From Undaria pinnatifida (lineage: Eukaryota > Sar > Phaeophyceae > Laminariales > Alariaceae), in assembly GCA_012845835.1 (NCBI GenBank), contig JABAKD010000028.1, positions 7,054,296 to 7,118,295 of the forward strand: DNA of 64,000 nt, in the 5' to 3' direction. The translations under genes and the position numbers were made by a program. Below, piece after piece: positions 60,358-64,000 of the stretch; positions within the stretch are counted from its first letter, which is position 1; every line of letters starts with the position of its first letter. The notes beneath the pieces are model-generated. The model made no database searches and was not told the origin of the DNA. It worked only from the letters and a program-made list of their open reading frames with translations.

Positions 60358-63270
60358 GGGTTATTGTTCGTTGTTTTCGTATTGATGGGTCTTTTGGGTT
60401 GTTCATCGGGTCGAACGTTTGTTTCTCGCCCCCCCGAAGAAAAGAAAGAAAAAAGATGAGGACATTAGGCGTATGTAACATGGAAGAGTTTGGTAGACTA
60501 GAGAGTAGCGAGAAAACGATCGCTATCCTAGGAGATAGATGGTGGCCGCAGACGGCGAAAGAGGACGGGGATAGGATAAGCAAACAGTTTGTATGTTGTA
60601 TAAGGAAGAAGCGTAATGAGCACCCAAATGTTGGAGGCGTTTCTATTAGGAGTAGGAACGGCGCTCCGTCTCGAGAGGGGTGTGTGGCCAACGGGAAAAC
60701 GACTAAGGCAAGCAACCAATGAGTACGCCCCTCCCCCCCCCAAAAAAAAAGAGGTTTTTAGGGTGGGGTATAGAGCTCCTCAAGCATGAACCCTGGAAAA
60801 AAGAAAGAAGCGATGCACCTCTACCATAACACGTTCGATGACGCCTTCATGGCATGGAACTCCTCACACTAAAGCTACCAAAGTAAGTACCTGGTAGGTG
60901 ATATGGAGGCGTAGCACGTTTGAAGAGGCCTTGATGGCGAGGAAGTCTCCTCATTGAAGCTACCAAAGTAGGTATATGATATGGAGGCGTAGCACGTTTG
61001 AAGAGGCCTTGATGGCAAGGAACTACTCCCCACACTAAAGCTACCAAAGTAGGTATATGATATGGAGGCGTAACACGTTTGAAGAGGCCTTGATGTCAAG
61101 GAGCTACTCCCCACACTGAAGCTACCAAGGTAGGTATATGATATGGAGGCGTATACGGAGGCGTTGACGGTCCAAAACAAGATCGTCAAAGAACTCCTTA
61201 GGCCTACTATTATGGAAAATTTTCGAGCCATCATTTCTGACGATTATTTTTGTAGTTTGAGGCTCCAGAAATAACTGTATCAGAAATAAGAGGCGTCCAT
61301 CATGGCGTCTGACTTTTGGAAAGTGGTTTTATGTTGAATTGGTAGGTCTTGTTTTGCCGTTTGCCTTTGTTTTTGAAATCTGGTACGAACATTGTCGCCG
61401 GCGACGTTAGGTCACCACCGCCTCTGCTGCTGTCTCTGCTGCTGTCTCTGCTGCTGTCTCTGCTGCTGTGCTGCTGCTGTGCTGCTGCTGCTGTGGTGTT
61501 TTTGATGGTGGTGCTGGTGTTGCTATCGCGTTTGTGTGTGAGGACGAAGCTCTGTCTCGCTAGTCTCGCACACAATAATCGAGTTGTGCTGTCGTATGTG
61601 TGTCTGTGATTCTTCGTTGTGGGTGATAGGTGACGCGTACAGCAGATAGCAACCATACCAGGTACAGAGTAGGCAGTGGTGACATGTGATACGTGGTACG
61701 AGGTAGTATCCAAAAGTCAAATAATCCCAGTTCTGAGAGGTTGGAAGAGCTGTTATTTCTGGGCTCAGAAATCACCAGATCCGCTGATTTCTGGCCTCGA
61801 TTATTTCTGAACCCAGAAATAACGATGATCTCTGGTCCCATAGTGGATGGTTTTTATTTTTGGCGTCGGAGATCTCCGTTAAACGGATGAATAATCGCTC
61901 AAAATATTTTCCATAATAGTTGGTCTCACACCAAAACTAGCATTTTGGTTAAAATTATTATAATAGCGTCAGCTGTGTTTCGGACGGAATTAAGGCCGAT
62001 ACTTATCTTTGCGAGCTGCGTGATACACCGGCCGCCCGTTTTTTGCAGGCTGTCATGAGTCATCATTGTTGAAGGCAATATTAAATGCATACCGCAGTAG
62101 TAAAACCTAATTATCCGTCTAAACACGCGGTGACGGGGCGAACTAGAGCGTCAAGTGACCGCCCCCCCCGCACTAATACTATCTTAGGACGTGGATAGAC
62201 GTCTTGGCGGCCAAAACCAGACCGTTAAACGCCCCCTCGGCCTGTGAAATCATCCCGCGCTGATTATGTCGCCTGCCGCAGGAGCACCTGCGAGCGATGG
62301 AGCAGGGGTACCTCGAGCAAGTGGGCACAGACGGTTCCAGGCGGGAGCCGTCCCTCGCGAAAAACGTCGGCAATATGATGTCTCCAGGTGGGGCTTGCGG
62401 TTGGAGGCGCGGAGGGGGAGGGGGTGGGGGTGGGGGGGAGGGAGGCGGGGGGGGGGGGGGGGGGGAGGGATTGCGGGTTCCGTATGCTGCTTGATGGCAG
62501 CGACCCCGTATCTCGCGAAGACTGTTTTTTTTTTTTTTTTTTGCTTTTCGGCTTATTGTTGTTAAAGATGGGTGTTAGTGGCGGTGGTGGCGGTGGTGGT
62601 GTAGCTGTTGTTGCTGCATTGACCGCGTGCAGCAGATTGTTGCTGTCGTTTCTGTCACTGCTGTCTCTGCTTTCGCTGCGATCGCTTGCGATCGCTGCTG
62701 ATTTTTGCTGCTGCTGTTGCTGATGTTGGCTCCGCTGGTGCTGGTGCTGGTACTGGTGTACTCGCAGGGAACCGTTCGCGCACGGCTTCTACGGCTCCAA
62801 CGCCGCCATCCAGCAGAAAGAGGAGCATGGGTGGACCCAAGACGTCGTTGTCCCCGTCCGCGAGCTCGCCGCGGACGAGCGCTTCTCCGCTCCCCACGAA
62901 GAACAATCATGTGAGAGTTTTTTGGTTGTGTGTTTGTTTTTGTTTTGGGTGTTGTGGTGTGTTGTGTTTCGCGTTTGATTTGTTTTGTTGTGTTTTGTGG
63001 TTGATTTTTGTTTTGTTTTGTTCTTTTTTGTGTTCGTTTTGTTTTGTGTTTTTGCTTGTTTCGTGTTGTGTCCGTTTTTGTTTGTTTCATGTTTGTGTTC
63101 GCGTTTGTTCTGTTCTGTTACATTTTGTTTGTTTTGTTTTGTTTCGGGTTGTTTGTTTTGGGTTGTCTTTTGCGTGTTTTCTCTTTTTTTTCATGTGTGT
63201 TTTAATTTTCCAGATTCCCGAGTTATTTTTTCCGTGTTGTTTTTTACGTCTCGCGCGGTTTTGTGCTTGA
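27383..63270 (+). CDS. FYVE finger / START-like domain protein, 11 exons
   Basis: The predicted protein has 881 residues. The FYVE finger at 80-135 has eight zinc-ligand cysteines (83, 86, 99, 102, 107, 110, 128, 131), the basic RRHHCR motif (95-100) and RVC (126-128). FYVE domains bind phosphatidylinositol 3-phosphate on endosomes. Residues 146-530 are a low-complexity linker rich in Ala, Gly, Gln and Ser. Residues about 531-800 look like a START-type lipid-binding fold: RCTVLRYVSEDG, VFPSGLVLD and TRVHGLIGWDNKGALQHI sit where START proteins have a late strand and the C-terminal helix. A Ser/Pro-rich tail follows. FYVE plus START-like architecture is common in stramenopiles. All ten introns join in matching phase (0,0,0,2,0,0,0,0,1,0). 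The FYVE part is near certain; START is probable; the last exon is tentative. Confidence 0.75.
28545..28795 (+). repeat. Direct duplication, ~150-bp unit, 2 copies
   Basis: AAACACTACCAGGCAG, CACCTCATTAT, TCTAGCCATCCATGCCGTAG and CTCCAATTCAT recur at about 28566 and 28713, each followed by a C-run. Confidence 0.8.
29015..29260 (+). repeat. Dispersed repeat A, long copy
   Basis: About 245 bp aligns with 50028-50270: TCAGATTTTGTCCCCCTCA, CCGCGCACAGA, TTGACCCTGGTACAAGCTAC, ACTGTAGTTC, GATCGGAGTATCACACACAG, CTTGYAAAKATG and GATCTCACAG. This defines the long form of the family. Confidence 0.78.
29975..30609. mobile_element. TA-flanked MITE, copy 2
   Basis: It starts CAGGCTGATTC and ends GAACCAGCCTG with TA on each side. 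It shares interior sequence with 15026-15809 in the opposite orientation (GACGAAAAATCAGGCA, GCAAATTTTTACGGTCTGAA, AATATTTTCAATAATATTCA). It is 150 bp shorter than copy 1. No transposase frame. Confidence 0.75.
30640..32995. mobile_element. 2.3-kb fold-back element with CTG/CAG tracts
   Basis: The two ends are inverted copies of each other: GCAGGCGACGCC and GGGATGTACGGCAACAA on the left answer TTGCCGCACATCCC and GGCGTCGCCTGC on the right. Inward, both arms contain a long CTG (left) or CAG (right) tract, CGAGCACGCCCGG and inverse copies of GCTCGAGAGGTGTAGCT. The open frames here are triplet-repeat artefacts. Exact ends and target duplication are not resolved. Confidence 0.65.
31080..31155 (+). 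repeat. (CTG)n microsatellite
   Basis: A nearly pure CTG run of about 22 triplets, broken twice by an extra T. It lies in the left arm of the fold-back element; the right arm has the matching CAG run near 32525-32560. Confidence 0.9.
33030..34380. repeat. Block of GTACC/TACCCGGGTA-rich repeats
   Basis: TACCCGGGTA and GATACCCGG occur repeatedly, next to TTTTGTCGATGGGTRTACCC (about 33180, 33360, 34195) and many CGTACCTAA and TTAGGTA words in both orientations. The pattern suggests a degenerate inverted-repeat element family. No coding sequence is supported. Confidence 0.6.
35750..35925 (-). repeat. Dispersed repeat A, inverted copy
   Basis: It reads CATCTTTGCACGCTGTGTG, CGACACTCCGATGGCGCGTG, TTACGGGGTGT, GTACCAGGGTTAACCGGTTG, matching 47250-47395 in the same orientation. 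Confidence 0.7.
36345..36830 (+). pseudogene. LINE retrotransposon ORF2 C-terminal relic
   Basis: One frame reads VKEGKHLEMYGGLREDVRMK, then FRVGDLDLPERRKG, a TAG stop, then CPCGTTIESRTRIVEECEI, VCDMEELGRLES, TIAILGGRWWPQKAK and GDRISKQYLC. The C-x-C-x(n)-H/R-x(3)-C pattern after a reverse transcriptase is typical of LINE ORF2 C-termini. The reverse transcriptase itself is absent. It is in the same orientation as the host gene. A related fragment lies at 60440-60750. Confidence 0.75.
36945..37390 (+). repeat. Tandem duplication, ~225-bp unit, 2 copies
   Basis: GAGCAAATTGCCCTG, CCAGCTGTGCTGTGTGCTTT, GGTGTTACGTTCTGRTCGRC, AGTACGGGGG and ATTTGCGTGGGG recur with a shift of about 225 bp. Both copies are followed by AAACMTGCTCTATGTTCG-like sequence. 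Confidence 0.85.
38480..38763 (+). repeat. (ACT)n microsatellite
   Basis: About 280 bp of ACT triplets with CTG interruptions. A block CCAGGTACTACTGCTACTGC occurs twice inside (38651 and 38733), showing larger-scale slippage. Confidence 0.95.
38905..39215 (+). repeat. Tandem duplication, ~210-bp spacing, 2 copies
   Basis: AAAGGAAAGACGCATCTC, AAACACACACGCAAATCCCA, GGGAAACGTCAGTT and CGCTATTAACAGAAG-type sequence occur at 38915-38991 plus 39074 onward and again at 39122-39215. The first copy carries a MITE at its TTAA; the second is an empty site. Confidence 0.8.
38992..39073 (+). mobile_element. 82-bp TTAA-flanked MITE
   Basis: It begins CCCCTTCAGAACCCCC and ends CCAGTTGTAAAGGAG, flanked by TTAA on both sides (38988-38991 and 39074-39077). 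The neighbouring duplicate unit reads CTATTAACAGAAG at 39196-39208, exactly the expected unoccupied site. TTAA target duplication is typical of piggyBac-type transposition. It is non-autonomous. Confidence 0.85.
39685..39765 (+). repeat. Dispersed repeat A, copy
   Basis: It has ACGCAGCTTACAAAGATGAG, TATTGACCCGAAATTCGTCG, AACTCACGGCTGACGTCC, followed by TTTTTATAAAATAATTAT, an AT-rich palindromic edge also seen at 55262 and 63467. Confidence 0.72.
40544..41165 (-). pseudogene. Helitron C-terminus with OTU-like cysteine protease segment
   Basis: GQLYVALSRIKN ends the helicase (last superfamily motif). After a Pro-rich linker comes EVGDGACLLRCIARK, matching the OTU catalytic Asp/Cys loop (40859-40870 encodes DGAC), then YLELMTNPHARAGYLKFVAA. 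OTU domains occur in some Helitrons. I do not see the catalytic histidine motif, and the frame ends at 40544. Confidence 0.7.
41164..42830 (-). pseudogene. Helitron PIF1-type helicase region
   Basis: It contains LLTQEQRAIY, Walker A as DSPAGTGKTF (about 42389-42418), FSGDWRQVGPVV, FFSSDSLTSDE, PPHALVLRTNDLAML and RLAYSLTINKSQGQ (motif VI). A 55/57-bp direct duplication at about 41649-41761 repeats FVYPDLNEDT. Frameshifts near 42.48, 41.80 and 41.39 kb break the frame. The Walker lysine is kept. Confidence 0.85.
43163..44200 (-). pseudogene. Helitron Rep (HUH) nuclease region
   Basis: It contains HFMITMTCNPLWPEI, then the HUH motif as GLPHAHVIIKF (about 43886-43915), and the tyrosine motif KYLYKYIEK (about 43429-43458). 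In active Helitrons the histidines bind metal and the tyrosines attack DNA. All these residues are present, but a frameshift near 43.53 kb separates HUH from the tyrosines. Confidence 0.85.
44093..45612 (-). pseudogene. Helitron N-terminal region
   Basis: It reads LTCKHCGSQLWWEE near 45.2 kb, the CxxC-type zinc element that opens many RepHel proteins, then a Helitron N-terminal domain with GKAYHRIFDLQ and LQYPLLFMHGEAGWSP. Frameshifts near 45.15 and 45.02 kb separate the parts. Each part continues sensibly in another frame. Confidence 0.75.
45626..46726. repeat. 1.1-kb imperfect palindrome beside the Helitron
   Basis: CTTCAGAATTCGTCGCCGAA at the left end answers TTCGGCGACGAATTCTGAAG at the right end. 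The arms match closely to about 46044 and 46150, with a spacer of about 105 bp that itself contains TCTTCTTCTGAAGAAGA. The right arm has about 145 bp (46412-46560) missing from the left, bounded by CATG. Both arms contain a piece of dispersed repeat A. Confidence 0.85.
47140..47400. repeat. Dispersed repeat A, two copies head to head
   Basis: CAATATCGACCCTATATTTA and TCGAACTCACAGCTGACGTG (plus sense) are followed at 47250 by an inverted long-form part: CATCTTTGCGAGCTGAGTG, CACTCCGATCGCGCGTGTTA, CTACCAGGGTCACCAGATTG. Confidence 0.72.
48430..48830 (+). repeat. Tandem repeat, ~110-bp unit, 4 copies
   Basis: The unit is GGCTCTGTGTNGAACAGATC, CATCYCGSRAAAGCTGTGCT, GTGATAGATCATTCAGATC, CACTCGGCAACATGATCTAT. 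Copies near 48440, 48540, 48632 and 48715 diverge progressively. Confidence 0.82.
48999..49080 (-). mobile_element. 82-bp TTAA-flanked MITE
   Basis: The same element as at 38992, inverted and of identical 82-bp length. It runs CCCCTTTACAACTGG to GCTCTAAAGGGG, flanked by TTAA at 48995-48998 and 49081-49084. Confidence 0.85.
49595..49990. repeat. Pair of related ~85-bp MITE-like repeats
   Basis: About 49598-49676 (AACCCATTTCCAACTCC to GGTGCTAAAGGGGTT) and 49901-49985 (TTAGCCCTTTTAGCACCG to GGAAATGGGCTAA) are inverted relatives of each other and share the AAAGGGGTT end style of the 82-bp family. The flanking tetranucleotides are TTAA-like but degenerate. Confidence 0.55.
50028..50270 (+). repeat. 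Dispersed repeat A, long copy
   Basis: The partner of 29015-29260, about 85% similar by eye. It contains TTGACCCTGGTACAAGCTAC, ACTGTAGTTCTAAGG, GGAGTATCACACACAGCTTG and GATCTCACAGGTGGAG. Confidence 0.78.
51298..51420 (+). CDS. FYVE gene exon 2 (second half of FYVE finger)
   Basis: Acceptor ACATAG, donor GTGAGG, 41 codons, phase 0 at both ends. It encodes AVCDPCSKERLLLIGG and HRVCHPCLKRHL, supplying cysteines 5-8 and the RVC motif missing from exon 1, 23.6 kb upstream. Confidence 0.88.
51421..51996 (+). other. FYVE intron 2
   Basis: It contains a G-rich run at 51456-51545 (GGGGTGGGGTTGGGTGGG) and a CT-rich block at 51850-51890. An open stretch at 51765-51830 (KRVEVERKAEAKTDD) could be an extra exon, but I see no good splice sites in matching phase, so it is left intronic. 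Confidence 0.5.
51997..53151 (+). CDS. FYVE gene exon 3 (low-complexity linker)
   Basis: Acceptor after a T-run (TTTTTTTTTGTCGAAG), donor GTGAGT at 53152, 385 codons, phase 0. It starts VYPQVVPSSGISSPF, has near-repeats of SRDVSRNA, a Gln/Lys/Glu-rich stretch, then long Ala- and Gly-rich runs. Likely disordered. The acceptor is one of several possible AGs. Confidence 0.68.
54400..54665 (+). repeat. Dispersed repeat B, long copy
   Basis: It has TGCATGGCCGTAGTCGTATG, ACCATAGACCCTTGCATCCC, CAATGCCCGGATGGAGCATG, GCAGACATTGCTTGCACCAA and GCGCCGTGAGGTGTTCGGCG. This aligns over about 200 bp with the inverted copy at 57990. The start is partly duplicated (two GCATNGCCGTAGTCG copies). Confidence 0.78.
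55260..55360 (-). repeat. Dispersed repeat A, inverted copy
   Basis: ATTTTATAAAAAATG, then GGACGTCAGCCGTGAGTTCG, ACGAATTTCAGGGCAATACT, CATCTTTGCAAGCTGCGT. Confidence 0.75.
55701..55891 (+). CDS. FYVE gene exon 4
   Basis: Acceptor CCCTCCCCAG, donor GTAGCG (weak), phase 0 in and 2 out. It encodes VQGAKGQNPLALPWFTSKHA, CATCEDLWKVAWSAREDF and LVASSGDNL: a helix-rich start to the lipid-binding region. Confidence 0.72.
55925..56090 (+). repeat. G-rich GGTGTTGTTGGGGG block
   Basis: It lies in intron 4, with tandem variants of GGTGTTGTTGGGGGNGG. It is G-rich on the transcribed sense strand, like the blocks in introns 2, 3 and 7. Confidence 0.8.
56311..56467 (+). CDS. FYVE gene exon 5
   Basis: A C-rich tract precedes acceptor GTGCAAAG; donor GTAAGG. 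The first base completes the codon from exon 4, and the exon ends in phase 0. It encodes RLYAAGNMFWGGQAIRLRVE and MEVAVPIGFAMRWLASLT. An alternative acceptor at 56158-56159 would add 50 or so residues in another frame and is less likely. Confidence 0.68.
56997..57131 (+). CDS. FYVE gene exon 6
   Basis: Acceptor ATGCCCAG, donor GTGAGC, 45 codons, phase 0 at both ends. It encodes CDIVESDSGALSVSCAHWP and RRCTVLRYVSEDG. The ARRCTVLRY strand resembles the REVYFLRY-type strand of START domains. Confidence 0.7.
57215..57315 (-). repeat. Dispersed repeat A, inverted copy
   Basis: TACGTCAGCTGTGAGTTCGA, TCAATTCAAGGCCGATACTC, GTCTTTGCAAGCTGCGTGAT and ACTCCGGTCGCGCGTG, one of the best-preserved cores. 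It lies in FYVE intron 6. Confidence 0.78.
57990..58205 (-). repeat. Dispersed repeat B, inverted long copy
   Basis: AAGGTGCCGGAGTCCGTCTC, CTTCATGCGACTCGCCGAAC, CTCACGGCGTTTCGCGCTTG, GCAAGCAATGTCTGCCTGG, CGACTACGGCCATGCA. It is the reverse complement of the 54.5-kb copy. Confidence 0.78.
58302..58454 (+). CDS. FYVE gene exon 7
   Basis: Acceptor ATATGGCAG, donor GTGAGT, 51 codons, phase 0. It encodes RPTIVFTTIDHPIMREW and VDVEVFPSGLVLDKMD. The VFPSGLVLDKM strand fits the SGF-type strand near the START C-terminus. Confidence 0.75.
58455..59134 (+). repeat. FYVE intron 7, TTGGGG-rich tandem repeats
   Basis: The intron is built largely from GGGTTGGGGTT, TTAGGGTT and GGATTCCTCGACGGTGA words. GATGGATTCCTC-type segments recur near 58537, 58588, 58652 and 58711, about 50-65 bp apart. 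It is G-rich on the sense strand over about 540 bp and resembles telomeric sequence only in short words. Confidence 0.75.
59135..59248 (+). CDS. FYVE gene exon 8
   Basis: Acceptor GTGGAGCAG, donor GTGAGC, 38 codons, phase 0. It encodes GPVTRVHGLIGWDNKGALQH and NYMTERADRLDRLG: a strand, a D-x-K-G turn, then an amphipathic helix, as at the end of START domains. Confidence 0.76.
60330..60360 (+). repeat. Poly-G run of about 26
   Basis: A T-run of 12 is followed by an almost uninterrupted G-run. Its true length is uncertain from any assembly. Confidence 0.8.
60440..60750 (+). pseudogene. LINE retrotransposon 3'-end relic
   Basis: An open frame from about 60455 reads VCNMEEFGRLESSEKTIAIL, GDRWWPQTAKEDGDRISKQ and NVGGVSIRSRNGAPS, with TGA at 60720. 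It parallels the relic at 36345 but begins further downstream and keeps the C-terminal tail. An A-run at about 60742-60750 could be the remains of a 3' tail. 5'-truncated, as is usual for LINE copies. It lies in FYVE intron 8. Confidence 0.72.
60880..61160 (+). repeat. Tandem repeat, ~83-bp unit, 3-4 copies
   Basis: Unit GATATGGAGGCGTAGCACGT, TTGAAGAGGCCTTGATGGCA, AGGAACTACTCCCCACACTA, AAGCTACCAAAGTAGGTATA. Copies are nearly identical. Confidence 0.88.
61207..61919. mobile_element. 0.7-kb TIR element (CTATTATGGAAAAT ends)
   Basis: It begins CTATTATGGAAAATTTTCGAGC-like sequence and ends in its inverse, GCTCAAAATATTTTCCATAATAG. Both subterminal regions repeat TTATTTCTGAGCCCAGAAAT-type inverted words. 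The left flank is TA and the right TT, so a TA duplication is possible but not shown. The interior includes a CTGCTGTCT run at 61420-61490. No transposase frame. Confidence 0.62.
61960..62045 (-). repeat. Dispersed repeat A, inverted copy
   Basis: GCGTCAGCTGTG, then GGAATTAAGGCCGATACTTA, TCTTTGCGAGCTGCGTGATA, CACCGGCCGCCCG. It starts about 40 bp beyond the 0.7-kb TIR element. Confidence 0.75.
62282..62387 (+). CDS. FYVE gene exon 9
   Basis: Acceptor CTGCCGCAG, donor GTGGGG, phase 0 in and 1 out. It encodes EHLRAMEQGYLEQVGTDGS and LAKNVGNMMSP, probably the end of the C-terminal helix and the start of the tail. It is followed by a G-rich block. Confidence 0.65.
62768..62910 (+). CDS. FYVE gene exon 10 (Ser/Pro-rich tail)
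   Basis: Acceptor GTACTCGCAG, donor GTGAGA. The two first bases complete the Gly codon of exon 9. It encodes RTASTAPTPPSSRKRSMGG and TSLSPSASSPRTSASPLPT. Another frame reads FYGSNAAIQQKEEHGWTQDV, which looks more domain-like but does not match the incoming phase. Confidence 0.55.
63214..63270 (+). CDS. FYVE gene exon 11 (tentative terminal exon)
   Basis: Acceptor TTTAATTTTCCAG; the phase-0 frame IPELFFPCCFLRLARFCA ends in TGA at 63268-63270. The acceptor is good, but the short peptide has no recognisable feature, so the true 3' end could differ. Confidence 0.4.
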   Translation: MPELFFPCCFLRLARFCA

Positions 63271-64000
63271 CCGAATTGTAATCTTGAAACCTTCCTTGTT
63301 GTGACGTGCCTTCACGTACCGCGCCGCAACGTTCCGTGCTGTTATCGTGTTAGCATTTCCGTACTGCTATCCCGGAGACCTTAATATATGGCCGCCTGGA
63401 TATTTCAGAGGTTTTTGTAGGCCCTCTCATGGCCCGAGGACTATGTGCCGGTCCGATAATCGGAATTATTTTATAAAATTATTTTAACGACGTCAGCTGT
63501 GAGTTTTTTTTTTTCTGAACAAGCGCGTTTCTCGCCCGTTTCTGGCCTGTTTTGGGTCCGGGTTTGGATCAAGGGCATGGTTTAGGATAGAGGTTGGGTT
63601 GGGTCTACGCCGGTGCCTTGGTCCCACCTGGAAGTTTCTCCCTAGCCCGCCAACACGAACAGCCTGCAGCCCCAAAGATCCGCGCGACCAGATAGTAAGG
63701 CTCGCTCCTGCTATCGGTAACATTGCCGCAGTGCTATAGTTTCCCTTACGGTAGTGCTATCGCTACCGAAATTTCGTTACCGTGCCGTGCCTTTCCGTAC
63801 TGTGCCGTAACCTTGCCGTGCCGTTATCGTTTCCGTGCTGCTATCGTTACCGTTACCGCGGTGCTATATTCACCCTTCCCGCAGTGCTGTCGTTACCGCA
63901 ATGTCGTTATCGCGGAAGTTACCGGTAATGTTACCGTTGCTGCGGTTGTTACTGTCGTCATTACCGTGCCGTTACCGTTACTCTCAGTGTCCCCGTTACG
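63271..64000. other. Downstream region, repeat-like
   Basis: No gene seen. A fragment of repeat A (ACGTCAGCTGTGAGTT) lies at 63488-63505 next to TTTTATAAAATTATTTT. From about 63700 to the window end the sequence is a degenerate GTTACCGT/GCCGTTACC low-complexity repeat. Confidence 0.6.

Noticed and set aside
62575-63090. Lys/Thr/Gln-rich minus-strand frame
   Set aside because: Complement of a GTTTTGTTTTG-rich intron plus exon 10; no domain.

Overview
This is a nuclear eukaryotic window. It is dominated by two large spliced genes that point away from each other (head to head), with introns packed with repeats and transposon debris. Donors are mostly GTGAGT/GTAAGC-like and acceptors follow pyrimidine tracts. 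The proteins carry long Ala/Gly/Gln/Ser low-complexity stretches, and one gene pairs a FYVE finger with what looks like a START-like lipid-binding domain. Together with the abundant trinucleotide, G-rich and satellite repeats this suggests a stramenopile, most likely a multicellular brown alga. That is an inference from style, not a proof.

Minus strand, about 26.77 kb down to 4.65 kb: an F-box-like/leucine-rich-repeat gene in 8 exons (predicted 1111 aa). Exon 1 encodes the F-box-like segment; after a 12.6-kb intron, exons 2-8 encode degenerate LRRs interrupted by low-complexity inserts. Plus strand, 27.38 to about 63.27 kb: a FYVE gene in 11 exons (predicted 881 aa). A 23.6-kb phase-0 intron cuts the FYVE finger between its fourth and fifth cysteines; later exons carry a low-complexity linker, a START-like domain and a Ser/Pro-rich tail. 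In both models every exon joins its neighbour in frame, which is the main evidence that they are real. The start codons lie 617 bp apart, so 26.77-27.38 kb is probably a shared bidirectional promoter.

The introns hold most of the sequence. LRR intron 1 (13.97-26.53 kb) contains a 93-bp satellite, a TA-flanked MITE inserted in it, a 45-bp minisatellite split by a 1.2-kb inverted-repeat element, and several smaller tandem arrays. FYVE intron 1 (27.70-51.30 kb) contains a second copy of that MITE, a 2.3-kb fold-back element with CTG/CAG tracts, a LINE C-terminal relic, an ACT microsatellite, an antisense decayed Helitron (Rep, helicase and OTU-like parts, many frameshifts), a 1.1-kb palindrome beside it, and two copies of an 82-bp TTAA-flanked MITE. 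Two further dispersed repeat families, called A and B here, occur throughout in both orientations.

The first 4.6 kb and last 0.7 kb have no gene I can support. I recognise no RNA gene, CRISPR array or bacterial-type signal. The most unusual material is the set of nested insertions whose empty sites can be read in the window itself.
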